From: an uncultured Ruminococcus sp.
GTDB taxonomy: Bacteria > Bacillota > Clostridia > Oscillospirales > Acutalibacteraceae
Length of the DNA stretch: 13,117 nt
Reading direction: 5' to 3'
NCBI GenBank assembly: GCA_902762335.1
Contig: CACWNZ010000087.1
Coordinates: 1-13,117 of the forward strand
The notes under the pieces are model-generated. The model made no database searches, had not been told where the DNA came from, and saw only the letters and a list, made by a program, of their open reading frames with translations. Made by a program: the position numbers and the translations under genes. Of this stretch, positions 1-6,250 are shown piece by piece (within the stretch, counting starts at the first letter, position 1; each line of letters opens with the position of its first letter).

Positions 1-451
1 TCCTGCCCTTTTTATAGAGTTTTTTTATTCTGAGAGCGGTCTTTTTTTTAAAATAGCCGGTTATATCGTATTTGCTCCGTGAGCCTGCGGGGGTATCCAC
101 GGATATTCTTTCTGCACCGAAAACCGAGGATACGGCGTCTCGATAGAATACCACTGTCTGTATCCTGTGATAGGGCAGAATAAAGTCCTGGTCTAAGAAT
201 ACTCCTCTTTTAATATGGACTCCGTCCTTTTCAAGTCTGTATTTGTAATTTCCGTAGGAATAGGTATAATACAGCAGTACCGCAAAAACGTACAAAGCGT
301 TTATTCCCAGAGATCCTATTATTTCGGGTATGCTCTGCGGCTTTATAAGGAACTGCTGCAAAAGGCTGAGAAGAATGAGTATCACCGATATTTTAAGGTG
401 ATTTACAAAGGTATAGGGGTGTGTCTTTTTGAATTTAGCATTCTTATTCAA
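1..451 (-). CDS. PH-domain membrane protein (YdbT-like), 3' end cut by window edge
   Basis: I translated this frame by hand because it has no ATG start. It opens with TTG at 451-449, which overlaps the TGA stop of the upstream PH-domain gene, with a GGTGAG ribosome binding site five bases before it. About 150 residues are visible. They contain two hydrophobic segments (about residues 18-34 and 44-60). A stretch follows with a long-side-chain pattern typical of the bacterial PH domain (DUF304/bPH_2): GVFLDQDFILPYHRIQTV, then GAERISVDTPAG. The family is known for membrane-anchored pairs such as Bacillus YdbS/YdbT, whose biochemical role is poorly defined. The gene is last in the visible operon and translationally coupled to its partner, which suggests the two proteins form a complex. 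The C-terminus, which in YdbT-like proteins often carries further PH copies, lies outside the window. Confidence 0.75.
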   Translation of the reverse strand, partial: MNKNAKFKKTHPYTFVNHLKISVILILLSLLQQFLIKPQSIPEIIGSLGINALYVFAVLLYYTYSYGNYKYRLEKDGVHIKRGVFLDQDFILPYHRIQTVVFYRDAVSSVFGAERISVDTPAGSRSKYDITGYFKKKTALRIKKLYKKGR

Positions 452-921
452 CTGATCTCACCCGCTTTTTCTTCGTTTTCGGGTACTGCAAGCTCCATTA
501 TCATTTCTGCGTTTTCAAGAGAAATATTGCTTATCACTGTAAAAGAGCCCGTGAGCATAACGTATACCGAATAGGTACGGTACAGCTTTTGTATAAGTCC
601 CTGCGATATTATGCAGTATTGTATATCATTAACGGCAATGCGGGTATATCTGTGTATAAAAAGCCCCCGTCTTACGTTTACGTTGCATTCGTCCGCGGAG
701 TAGGTCAGACAGTGATAATACAGCGGAACAAAGAAAAACACGCACAGAAGATAAGCGCAGAGCAGGATAACGCCCAAAGCAGCGCCTATTATCGGCATAA
801 AATATATCAGTACGCAGTCCGCTGCCTCGGCCGCAATATAAATAAGGCTCGCGTCGGTTGCCGTGACAAGCACGCCGCGCTGCGAACGGAATTCTTTTTT
901 CTTCGGGACGGTTTTTTTCAT
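448..921 (-). CDS. PH-domain membrane protein (YdbS-like)
   Basis: This is a small membrane protein of about 157 residues. I chose the ATG at 921 (MKKTVPKKKE) because GGTGG lies eight bases upstream. In-frame ATG at 927 and GTG at 933 are possible but sit too close to that site. A basic N-terminus is followed by two adjacent hydrophobic segments (about residues 24-45 and 48-68). Then comes a bPH_2-like region including VRRGLFIHRYTRIAVNDIQY and a hydrophobic strand-rich stretch. YdbS-type proteins have this layout: two membrane segments, then one PH domain. Its stop codon overlaps the start of the next PH-domain gene, so the two are probably made together. The upstream duplicated lipoprotein gene ends about 43 bases away with no terminator, placing it in the same transcript. 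The function is unknown beyond a likely role at the cell envelope. Confidence 0.7.
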   Translation of the reverse strand: MKKTVPKKKEFRSQRGVLVTATDASLIYIAAEAADCVLIYFMPIIGAALGVILLCAYLLCVFFFVPLYYHCLTYSADECNVNVRRGLFIHRYTRIAVNDIQYCIISQGLIQKLYRTYSVYVMLTGSFTVISNISLENAEMIMELAVPENEEKAGEIS

Positions 922-964
922 CAGCATCACCACCGGCGTGTAAATATCTGAAATTTATAGTGCC

Positions 965-1927
965 TCAGCCGCCGTATAATACCGAGAGCTTCGTGTCAGA
1001 TGAGCCTATTGATATTATACCCGTGTCGGTAAGGTCGGGCAGAGTAAATATCTCCGAGCTTTTATTATAGCCCAGCTTGGTTATGCACGGATAAAGAGAG
1101 GTATAGCAGCCCGCAAAGTCCAGCGCGCCCGCTATTGTGGCCTCGCCGGCGCATTTGTTTTTCTCGCTCTCGTCTGCGCCCCTTTGCGGAAGCCTGTCCG
1201 AGGTGTATTTCAGCTTCTTTGATGAGGTAACGGAGCCGTTTTTTATTCCGTAGTAATACTCGTTTACCGCATGGCTCATCTCTGAGGCTGCAAAGGCAAG
1301 AGCCTCGCGCTCTACCTTGTCGGTATTTGCATATCTGAAAATATTATACAGAGGATAGTCGTAGCCTGTCATAGGAAAGATATTATCGGCTGATACCTCT
1401 TCCTTAAGATAGATGCCGCCGTTTCTGTCAAAGCAGAAGTAGGGCAGACAGCCGTTGTATATCTCGTAATATTTCATATAGTTCTTATTATCATAGCCGA
1501 AATATTCCAAGGCTCCGCCTACGGTGCAGTGCTCGGCAGCCGTTCTTCTCTCCTCGGGAGAGGCGCTTTTTGGCGGAAGTCTGTCCTCGCAGTATCTTGG
1601 GGCGTAATTATCGGAATTCACTCTGCCCGCAAGAATAGCCGCATAATAGAGCTTGAGCATATTTTCAAGCAGCTTAGAATACAGCTGAGGATTGTTAGTG
1701 ATATATTCGGGAAGCTCGTCAAGCTTTGATATATGAACGAAATTTGCGGTAAGATCGCTTTCCTCCTCGTCCTCCTCCTCTTCCTCCTGCAGGGATACCT
1801 CAGAAGGTCTTGAGGGCTGAGTAAGCTTTATTTCCCTGTCCGCACGGTCGTCCTTTTTACTGCAGGAGCACGCTGCTGAGGAAAGCGCGGCAAGGGCGCA
1901 TAATAACAGTGCCAATATTTTCTTCAT
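965..1927 (-). CDS. Lipoprotein with internally duplicated domain, function unknown
   Basis: This 320-residue protein has a lipoprotein signal peptide ending SSAAC, with Cys20 as the likely lipidated residue and a second Cys at 22. The lipobox is weak because Ser replaces the usual Leu at -3. A charged linker with a run of Glu/Asp (about residues 48-57) would hold the folded part away from the membrane. The folded part shows two related copies, about residues 91-145 and 221-275. Both have a Tyr-Tyr pair, a Gly-x-Val-x-Ser turn, an exactly conserved DRLP, and a Cys followed by GAL-[ED]-[YF]-x-G. I do not recognise the family. Start ATG 1927 has GGGAGGG eight bases upstream. It lies between the binding-protein/peptidoglycan-binding lipoprotein and the PH-domain pair in the same operon, so an envelope role is likely. 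Confidence 0.7.
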   Translation of the reverse strand: MKKILALLLCALAALSSAACSCSKKDDRADREIKLTQPSRPSEVSLQEEEEEDEEESDLTANFVHISKLDELPEYITNNPQLYSKLLENMLKLYYAAILAGRVNSDNYAPRYCEDRLPPKSASPEERRTAAEHCTVGGALEYFGYDNKNYMKYYEIYNGCLPYFCFDRNGGIYLKEEVSADNIFPMTGYDYPLYNIFRYANTDKVEREALAFAASEMSHAVNEYYYGIKNGSVTSSKKLKYTSDRLPQRGADESEKNKCAGEATIAGALDFAGCYTSLYPCITKLGYNKSSEIFTLPDLTDTGIISIGSSDTKLSVLYGG

Positions 1928-1977
1928 AGCGTTTTCCCTCCCGTAAAAGTCAGCGCCGCAGGCTCATGGTTACCGTA

Positions 1978-3258
1978 TCAGACCGCGTTGGCTGAGAACA
2001 GCAGTCTGAGGTCATCGGCAGACGCATAGCCGTCCGCGTCAAGTCCGTTTGCGGCTTCAAACCGCGCAAAGGCTTCGGCAGTGACGCTGCCGAAATATCC
2101 CGTCGGCTCGTTTTCAAAATATCCGAGCGTTCTCAGGCGTTCCTGTATCTTATATACGTCGTCGTTCTGCTCGCCTTCTCCGTATGCAAGTCCGTCATAG
2201 ATCTCAAGTGAATCGTCAGCCTCAACTCCCGATGAGCTTTCCTCGGGCTGAGAGCTTTCCTGTGTAACGCTGCTCTCGGGCTGAGAGCTTTCCTGTGTAA
2301 CGCTGCTCTCGGGCTGAGAAATTTCCTGCGGGGCGCTGCTCTCGGGCTGAGAGCTTTCCTGCGCAGTTTCCGATACGCCGGGATCATTTGTTTCGGGATA
2401 CATAGTCTCTATAATAAAGGCAAGAGCCTCTACCATGCTGTTGCCCTGTCTTTGTATCAGCAGACTGTCAAGCTCGTATACATGACCGTTCTTTACCGCT
2501 CTGAGTTCCTTGAAGTCGCTGTCGTTCTCTATAGAGCTTTTTATCCCCGTATCGCAGAAAATAAAATCGGGATTTGAGAGCTTTATGCTTTTTTTCGTGT
2601 CCTCGGGGGTATGAGACGTTCCGCATACGTTCACGGCGTCGGTATAGCTCAGCACCCTTCCCGCAGGGCTGTTTTCCGTTGCCGCAGTGCCTTTGGTATC
2701 ATATATATAGCACACGGTGGTAACTATATCCTTTTCGGGAACGAGCCTTTGCAGGTCGCTCATAGTCATGAGTATGGAATTTGCCTTTTCGGTGCCGTTT
2801 TCTCTGCCCTTGTTGTTTCCCTCTGCAACGGCGCTTATATTGGAATACAGTCTTATAAGCCCCTCGCTGTCCTCTGCGGGGACCATTACGGCTATCCTCA
2901 CGCCGCTGTCTCTGATATTGTCGTATATGCTGTCGGCTATAGACCTGTCTGCAAATACTATATCGGGACTGAAGGAAAGGATCTTATCCGCCGAGGGAAA
3001 AGCCTTTGAACCCACCGAGGGAACGTCCGCGATCTCACGCTGTGTGCATTCGTCCGAGCGCGCCGTTATCAGATCGGCATAGCCGCAGGATATAAGTATA
3101 TCGGCTATGCTGTCGCTGAGGCAGACTATCGAATCGGGGCGTTTTTCAAAGGTGTAGTTGCCGAGTATAACGGGATAATCTCCCTTTTTGTCCGTCCTGC
3201 ACGCCGCTGCGGATATTATTATCAGCAGGGCTGCGGCTAAAGCAAGTATCTTCTTCAT
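1978..3258 (-). CDS. Lipoprotein: periplasmic-binding-protein domain fused to peptidoglycan-binding domain
   Basis: This is a 426-residue secreted lipoprotein. Start ATG 3258 is preferred over the in-frame TTG at 3264 because GGAG lies seven bases upstream. The signal peptide ends SAAAC (Cys20). Residues about 28-290 resemble the helical-backbone substrate-binding proteins of iron-siderophore and cobalamin ABC importers (Peripla_BP_2, BtuF-like). Visible signs are RPDSIVCLSDSIADIL near the start, then DVPSVGSKAFPSADKILSFS with PDIVFAD, and late on NPDFIFCD and KNGHVYELD. A Ser/Glu/Gln/Pro linker of tandem 11-residue units follows (about 295-345). The C-terminus (about 360-420) is a PG_binding_1 domain, with IQERLRTLGYF, GYFGSVTAEAFARFEAANGL and a final DDLRLLF. 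No permease or ATPase of an importer is nearby. The SBP fold may therefore sense or hold a ligand at the wall rather than feed a local transporter. The ligand cannot be read from the sequence. Confidence 0.85.
   Translation of the reverse strand: MKKILALAAALLIIISAAACRTDKKGDYPVILGNYTFEKRPDSIVCLSDSIADILISCGYADLITARSDECTQREIADVPSVGSKAFPSADKILSFSPDIVFADRSIADSIYDNIRDSGVRIAVMVPAEDSEGLIRLYSNISAVAEGNNKGRENGTEKANSILMTMSDLQRLVPEKDIVTTVCYIYDTKGTAATENSPAGRVLSYTDAVNVCGTSHTPEDTKKSIKLSNPDFIFCDTGIKSSIENDSDFKELRAVKNGHVYELDSLLIQRQGNSMVEALAFIIETMYPETNDPGVSETAQESSQPESSAPQEISQPESSVTQESSQPESSVTQESSQPEESSSGVEADDSLEIYDGLAYGEGEQNDDVYKIQERLRTLGYFENEPTGYFGSVTAEAFARFEAANGLDADGYASADDLRLLFSANAV
2231..2370 (-). repeat. 33-bp tandem repeat encoding the Ser/Gln/Pro/Glu linker
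   Basis: About four copies of a 33-bp unit begin at 2244, 2277, 2310 and 2343, with a degenerate partial copy before the first. The first two copies are identical; the third and fourth have a few changes. The period is a multiple of three, so each unit adds an 11-residue block (SSQPESSVTQE type) without changing frame. This is an expandable coding minisatellite in the linker between the binding-protein and peptidoglycan-binding domains. Units touch with no spacers, which rules out CRISPR. Confidence 0.9.
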
Positions 3259-3281
3259 ATCCAAACTCCTGAGTAGACCTG

Positions 3282-4529
3282 TCAGCGCCTTGAAGCCGTC
3301 AGATAGTTAAGGCATTGTATTGCGCAGCGGGGCGAACGACCGCCTCTTGATATGGCGAATTTCTCTGCCTCGGCGGTAAGCTCCTCTATGCTCATATTGA
3401 GCTTCTGATCACGCGCAAGCGAAAATACTATCTCAAGGTACTGCTCCTTGTCGGGCTTTGTAAAGCCTACCGCAAGACCGAATCTGTCCGAAAGTGAGAG
3501 TGTCTCCTGTACTGTGTCGTTAAAATGGATATCGTCGCCCTGTCTTTCGGCAAAGCTCTCCTTTACTATGTGTCTGCGGTTGGACGTTGCGTAGATGAGC
3601 GCGTTTTCGGGGCGCACCGCAAGACCGCCCTCTAACACCGCCTTGAGCTGAGCGTAGCTCTTATCCTCGGTCGGGAACGAGAGGTCGTCTATGAAGATTA
3701 TGAACTTGAGCGGTATCTGCGCTATCCTCTCGGCAAGCAGAGGAAACTCCGAAAGCCTGTCCTTAGGCATTTCTACCATTCGCAGACCGTCCTTATAATA
3801 CTCGTTGAGAATAGCCTTTACCGTAGAAGATTTTCCGGTGCCTCTGTCGCCGTAAAGCAGACAGTTATTGCTCTGCATACCCTTAAGAAAAGCGAGCGTG
3901 TTATCTACGACGAGCCCTCTCTGAAGGTCGTAGGTCTTGAGCGACGATATTTTTATAGGGTCGGGGAACTGCACGGGCTCGATACGCTTGTTCCGCCAGA
4001 TAAACGCGCGGTATCTTGCAAACATCCCGCAGCCGTTCCGTTTGTAAAAATCGCTGAGAGTATCTATTATTTCGTCCTCGTGCAGAAACTCGGTAACGGG
4101 CTGACCCGTCTCCCATCTCGGCAGATTGTTTGCCACTGTGCCGAGCTCGTCACGATGGGTATAGTCAGCAAGTATCCTGTCGGGCGAAAGAAGGCTTGCC
4201 CTTCTTATTACCGAGAGGTCCCTTCTTATAGCGTTTATGGTTTTTGAGGGCATTTGCTTTTCCTTGCCCGCAGCGGCAGCCCTTGAAAAGGCGTTTTCAT
4301 CAAAAAGGGCAGTCTCTGTCATATAACGGGCAAAGTCCTCGGTACATTCTCTCTCGCACAGCAGAGAAAAGAACTCTCCCCATGCCCGGGCAAACTCGAA
4401 CACGGGCTTATCTATCGAGCAGAGCAGCTCATAATATGCCCTTATTACCGATCTTTCTCTTATACCGCTGTATATCGAAAGCGACGACATCATCAGCGCA
4501 GCCTCTTTTGTGGAATTCATATACCCCAT
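3282..4529 (-). CDS. DUF815-family AAA+ ATPase
   Basis: This 415-residue protein has the features of DUF815 ATP-binding proteins. The N-terminal 200 residues are helical and poorly conserved. They are followed by LLYGDRGTGKSSTVKAIL (Walker A at residues 227-234), KFIIFIDDLSF (Walker B acidic pair at 281-282), a sensor-1-like ATSNRRH near 314-320, and a SLSDRFGLAVGF segment before the C-terminal lid. The family is common in Clostridia and its biological role is not established. The motifs are complete, so ATP binding and hydrolysis are expected. A strong promoter lies just upstream (4558-4586), making this the first gene of the left-hand operon. The next gene starts 23 bases after its stop. 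An alternative ATG at 4520 (MNSTKEA) is possible because the ribosome binding site spacing is awkward for both starts. Confidence 0.85.
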   Translation of the reverse strand: MGYMNSTKEAALMMSSLSIYSGIRERSVIRAYYELLCSIDKPVFEFARAWGEFFSLLCERECTEDFARYMTETALFDENAFSRAAAAGKEKQMPSKTINAIRRDLSVIRRASLLSPDRILADYTHRDELGTVANNLPRWETGQPVTEFLHEDEIIDTLSDFYKRNGCGMFARYRAFIWRNKRIEPVQFPDPIKISSLKTYDLQRGLVVDNTLAFLKGMQSNNCLLYGDRGTGKSSTVKAILNEYYKDGLRMVEMPKDRLSEFPLLAERIAQIPLKFIIFIDDLSFPTEDKSYAQLKAVLEGGLAVRPENALIYATSNRRHIVKESFAERQGDDIHFNDTVQETLSLSDRFGLAVGFTKPDKEQYLEIVFSLARDQKLNMSIEELTAEAEKFAISRGGRSPRCAIQCLNYLTASRR

Positions 4530-4557
4530 CTACCTTTCATTGCCGTTTGCTATAATT

Positions 4558-4586
4558 ATTCTACTACTATCTCCCTTTGCAGTCAA
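4558..4586 (-). promoter_or_regulatory. Sigma-70/SigA promoter of the DUF815-led operon
   Basis: On the minus strand there is a -35 TTGACT (4586-4581), a 17-base spacer and a -10 TAGAAT (4563-4558). Transcription should begin near 4551, about 20 bases before the start codon at 4529. The promoter lies in the 85-base gap after mtnN. The downstream operon can therefore be transcribed independently of mtnN, although I see no strong terminator in that gap. Confidence 0.75.
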
Positions 4587-4614
4587 TGCGGCAGCAAAAG
4601 GAGTCCCGGTCTTT

Positions 4615-5325
4615 TCAGAAAAGGTCGTTTGCAGACTGCACGAAGGCGGTGATTATCTGCACGGACTTATCCGCTGCAAGTCTGCTGAAGGAGGAATACT
4701 CTATTCCGTCGTCCTCGCTGCTCATACTGTCCGATATACAGCGCAGCACCGCAAAGGGAAGATTGTTTATCCTGCATACCTGACCGATGCTGCCGCCCTC
4801 CATTTCGCAGGCTATCGCGCCGAAGCGGTCATTGAGCGCCGCTCTTCTTTCGTTTCCGCCTATGAATTGGTCGCCCGTGGCTATTATTCCCGTAACACGG
4901 TTATTTTCGCCTATGCTGTGGCAGGCGGCTTCAAGTCTTTTTATAAGCTCCTCACTGCACGGGATCTCGATAATGCTCTCGTCCGGGAGAAAAAGCTCGC
5001 CGGGTCTGTCGCCGATAATGGTGGTGTCCATATCGTGCTGTACCACGGCGCGGGCTATAACAACGCAGCCTATATGCGTTTTTTCGCAGGTGCTGCCCGC
5101 TATGCCCGTATTTATTATGCATTCGGGGCCGTATCTCATTATCATGGTCTGCGCGCAGACGGCGGCGTTTACCTTGCCGATACCGCTTTTTGCTGCTACG
5201 CACTCAGTGCCGCCGAGCCTGCCGCGTGTAAAATTAATACCGCTTATCGTCTCTGAAGCAGTGTCGGTCATTTTTTCGATTATCCCGTTTACTTCAATAT
5301 CCATTGCGCCTATAAGTCCTATCAT
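4615..5325 (-). CDS. mtnN: 5'-methylthioadenosine/S-adenosylhomocysteine nucleosidase
   Basis: This 236-residue enzyme hydrolyses the N-glycosidic bond of methylthioadenosine, S-adenosylhomocysteine and 5'-deoxyadenosine. It releases adenine, recycling methyl-transfer and radical-SAM by-products in the cytoplasm. Start ATG 5325 has a strong GGGAGG site and gives the family's N-terminus MIGLIGAMDIEV. The upstream in-frame extension to 5367 lacks family character. Catalytic residues of the E. coli enzyme are present: Glu11 (E. coli Glu12), Glu174 in CEMEGG, and Asp199 in RCISDS (E. coli Asp197). Also present are KSGIGKVNAA and INTGIAGS, typical of the PNP/UDP phosphorylase fold. Length matches the family (about 230). 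I found no convincing promoter in the short gap after the neighbouring lipoprotein terminator; a 7-bp inverted repeat (5356-5362 and 5379-5385) lies there instead. Confidence 0.95.
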   Translation of the reverse strand: MIGLIGAMDIEVNGIIEKMTDTASETISGINFTRGRLGGTECVAAKSGIGKVNAAVCAQTMIMRYGPECIINTGIAGSTCEKTHIGCVVIARAVVQHDMDTTIIGDRPGELFLPDESIIEIPCSEELIKRLEAACHSIGENNRVTGIIATGDQFIGGNERRAALNDRFGAIACEMEGGSIGQVCRINNLPFAVLRCISDSMSSEDDGIEYSSFSRLAADKSVQIITAFVQSANDLF

Positions 5326-5394
5326 TTTTGTTCCTCCCTCGTTATCGTCCGAAGCTTTCAACATCAAAAGCCCTGAAGGTTGAAAACTCCTCTT

Positions 5395-5440
5395 AAAAAA
5401 TCAAGCGGCGCATTCATCGTTTCAGGTAGAATGAGCCGCT
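5395..5440 (-). terminator. Rho-independent terminator after the Ser/Glu-tail lipoprotein
   Basis: On the minus strand, AGCGGCTCATTC (5440-5429) pairs with GAATGCGCCGCT (5415-5404) with a single T/C mismatch around a 13-base loop. A run of six T (5400-5395) follows shortly after. It lies 28 bases beyond the lipoprotein stop and before mtnN, so it separates the two units. Confidence 0.9.
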
Positions 5441-5468
5441 TTGCTGTTTTGTGGTCTCTGCCGATGGC

Positions 5469-6122
5469 TTATGCAGCCTTTGAGCTCTCTTCGGTCTTAG
5501 AGCCTTCCCCGGTCTCTGAGCTTTCCTCGGTCTCTGAGCTTTCCCCGGTCTTTGAGCTTTCCTCGGTCTTTGAGCTTTCCTCGGTGGTCTTATTTGAATA
5601 GAAGCCTTTGAACGATTTTTCTGTCTCCTTCTTGCGTACCACGTTGCCCTCGTTATTAGAGCCGTCGGTGTATATCATCATATACTTTTCCGTATCCGAG
5701 AGCACTGCGCTGTAGGTGACGTCCTTATCAACCTCGTCCTTGCCGAAAAGATGGAAAGAGCCCGTTTCCTTTATCTCGGCAATAACGCGCGCGGCGTTCT
5801 CGTCCTTCTTTTCCGTATCGAACTCATATAATTCGCATACGACGTTTGAATTGTTGACGTTATAGATATATCTCAGTCCTGCCTTTGCGCCGATGACTTC
5901 GGAAAGCATTTTGGTGGGATCGGTCTTAGAGGGCAGGCAGTTGAGCGCCTGAAGGTACTTTACAAGCCCGTCAAGATCGTCGGTGTAATCCTTGTACGAA
6001 ATGCCGTCCGTCAGCACGGCCTCAGCCGTGTCTATGTTTTCGTAGTTGGGCTTCTGTCCGAAGCAGCCGCTCAGAGAGAGCATAAGAGCGGCGCAAAGTA
6101 TAGCAAGTATTATTCTTTTCAT
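5469..6122 (-). CDS. Lipoprotein with Ser/Glu/Thr repeat tail, function unknown
   Basis: This is a 217-residue lipoprotein. Start ATG 6122 has GGAGG five bases upstream; the longer in-frame start at 6155 lies inside the likely leader. The signal peptide (MKRIILAILCAALMLSLSGC) carries a textbook LSGC lipobox with Cys20 lipidated. The middle 150 residues are mixed polar/hydrophobic, including LRYIYNVNNSNVVCELYEFD and YSAVLSDTEKYMMIYTDGS, and look like a small extracellular beta-rich domain. I do not recognise a family. The last 35-40 residues are a disordered tail of six-residue units (ESSKTE, ESSETE, ESSKTG). It is a single-gene unit with its own promoter and terminator. An unusual point is that the low-complexity segment is at the end of the protein, not between the lipid anchor and the domain. 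Confidence 0.8.
   Translation of the reverse strand: MKRIILAILCAALMLSLSGCFGQKPNYENIDTAEAVLTDGISYKDYTDDLDGLVKYLQALNCLPSKTDPTKMLSEVIGAKAGLRYIYNVNNSNVVCELYEFDTEKKDENAARVIAEIKETGSFHLFGKDEVDKDVTYSAVLSDTEKYMMIYTDGSNNEGNVVRKKETEKSFKGFYSNKTTEESSKTEESSKTGESSETEESSETGEGSKTEESSKAA
5482..5589 (-). repeat. 18-bp tandem repeat in lipoprotein C-terminus
   Basis: Six contiguous 18-bp units start at 5482, 5500, 5518, 5536, 5554 and 5572. They differ by a few single-base changes, and the last is degenerate at its end. Each encodes six residues of the ESSKTE/ESSETG type. Because the period is divisible by three, copy-number changes would lengthen or shorten the tail without frameshift. Confidence 0.9.
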
Positions 6123-6162
6123 AATTTCCTCCGTTTTATTCCTGTGAAATAACAATAAACCT

Positions 6163-6191
6163 ATTATAACTCATTTTCCCTTTCAATTCAA
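6163..6191 (-). promoter_or_regulatory. SigA-type promoter of the Ser/Glu-tail lipoprotein
   Basis: On the minus strand there is a -35 TTGAAT (6191-6186), a 17-base spacer and a consensus -10 TATAAT (6168-6163). Transcription should start near 6156, about 35 bases before the start codon at 6122. It lies just beyond the terminator of the upstream membrane-protein operon. Confidence 0.8.
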
Positions 6192-6203
6192 GTACAGATT
6201 ACA

Positions 6204-6246
6204 GAAAAATAACGGCTGACACGCCTGTAAAAAGGGTATCAGCCGT
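6204..6246 (-). terminator. Rho-independent terminator of the two-gene membrane-protein operon
   Basis: On the minus strand, ACGGCTGATAC (6246-6236) pairs with the GTGTCAGCCGT arm (to 6212) with one mismatch, and T-rich sequence (6209-6205) follows. It begins five bases after the TAA at 6253-6251. The uncorrected reading frame of the upstream gene reads straight through this hairpin, which supports the TAA as the true end of that gene. Confidence 0.9.
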
Positions 6247-6250
6247 AAAA

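Noticed and set aside
2231..2370. CRISPR-like array
   Set aside because: The units touch each other with no unique spacers and sit in frame inside a coding region.
2133..2387. 84-codon minus-strand frame with repeated Leu-Ser-Pro-Arg-Ala units
   Set aside because: It is a shifted reading of the 33-bp repeat inside the binding-protein lipoprotein gene, so it inherits the period without being a gene.
4510..5256. Long plus-strand open frame of 248 codons
   Set aside because: It lies opposite mtnN, which has all catalytic residues, a strong ribosome binding site and family length. The plus-strand product is Ala/Tyr-rich with no motif.
5326..5367. N-terminal extension of mtnN
   Set aside because: The family N-terminus begins at MIGLIGAMD, directly after a GGGAGG site; the extension has no ribosome binding site of comparable quality.
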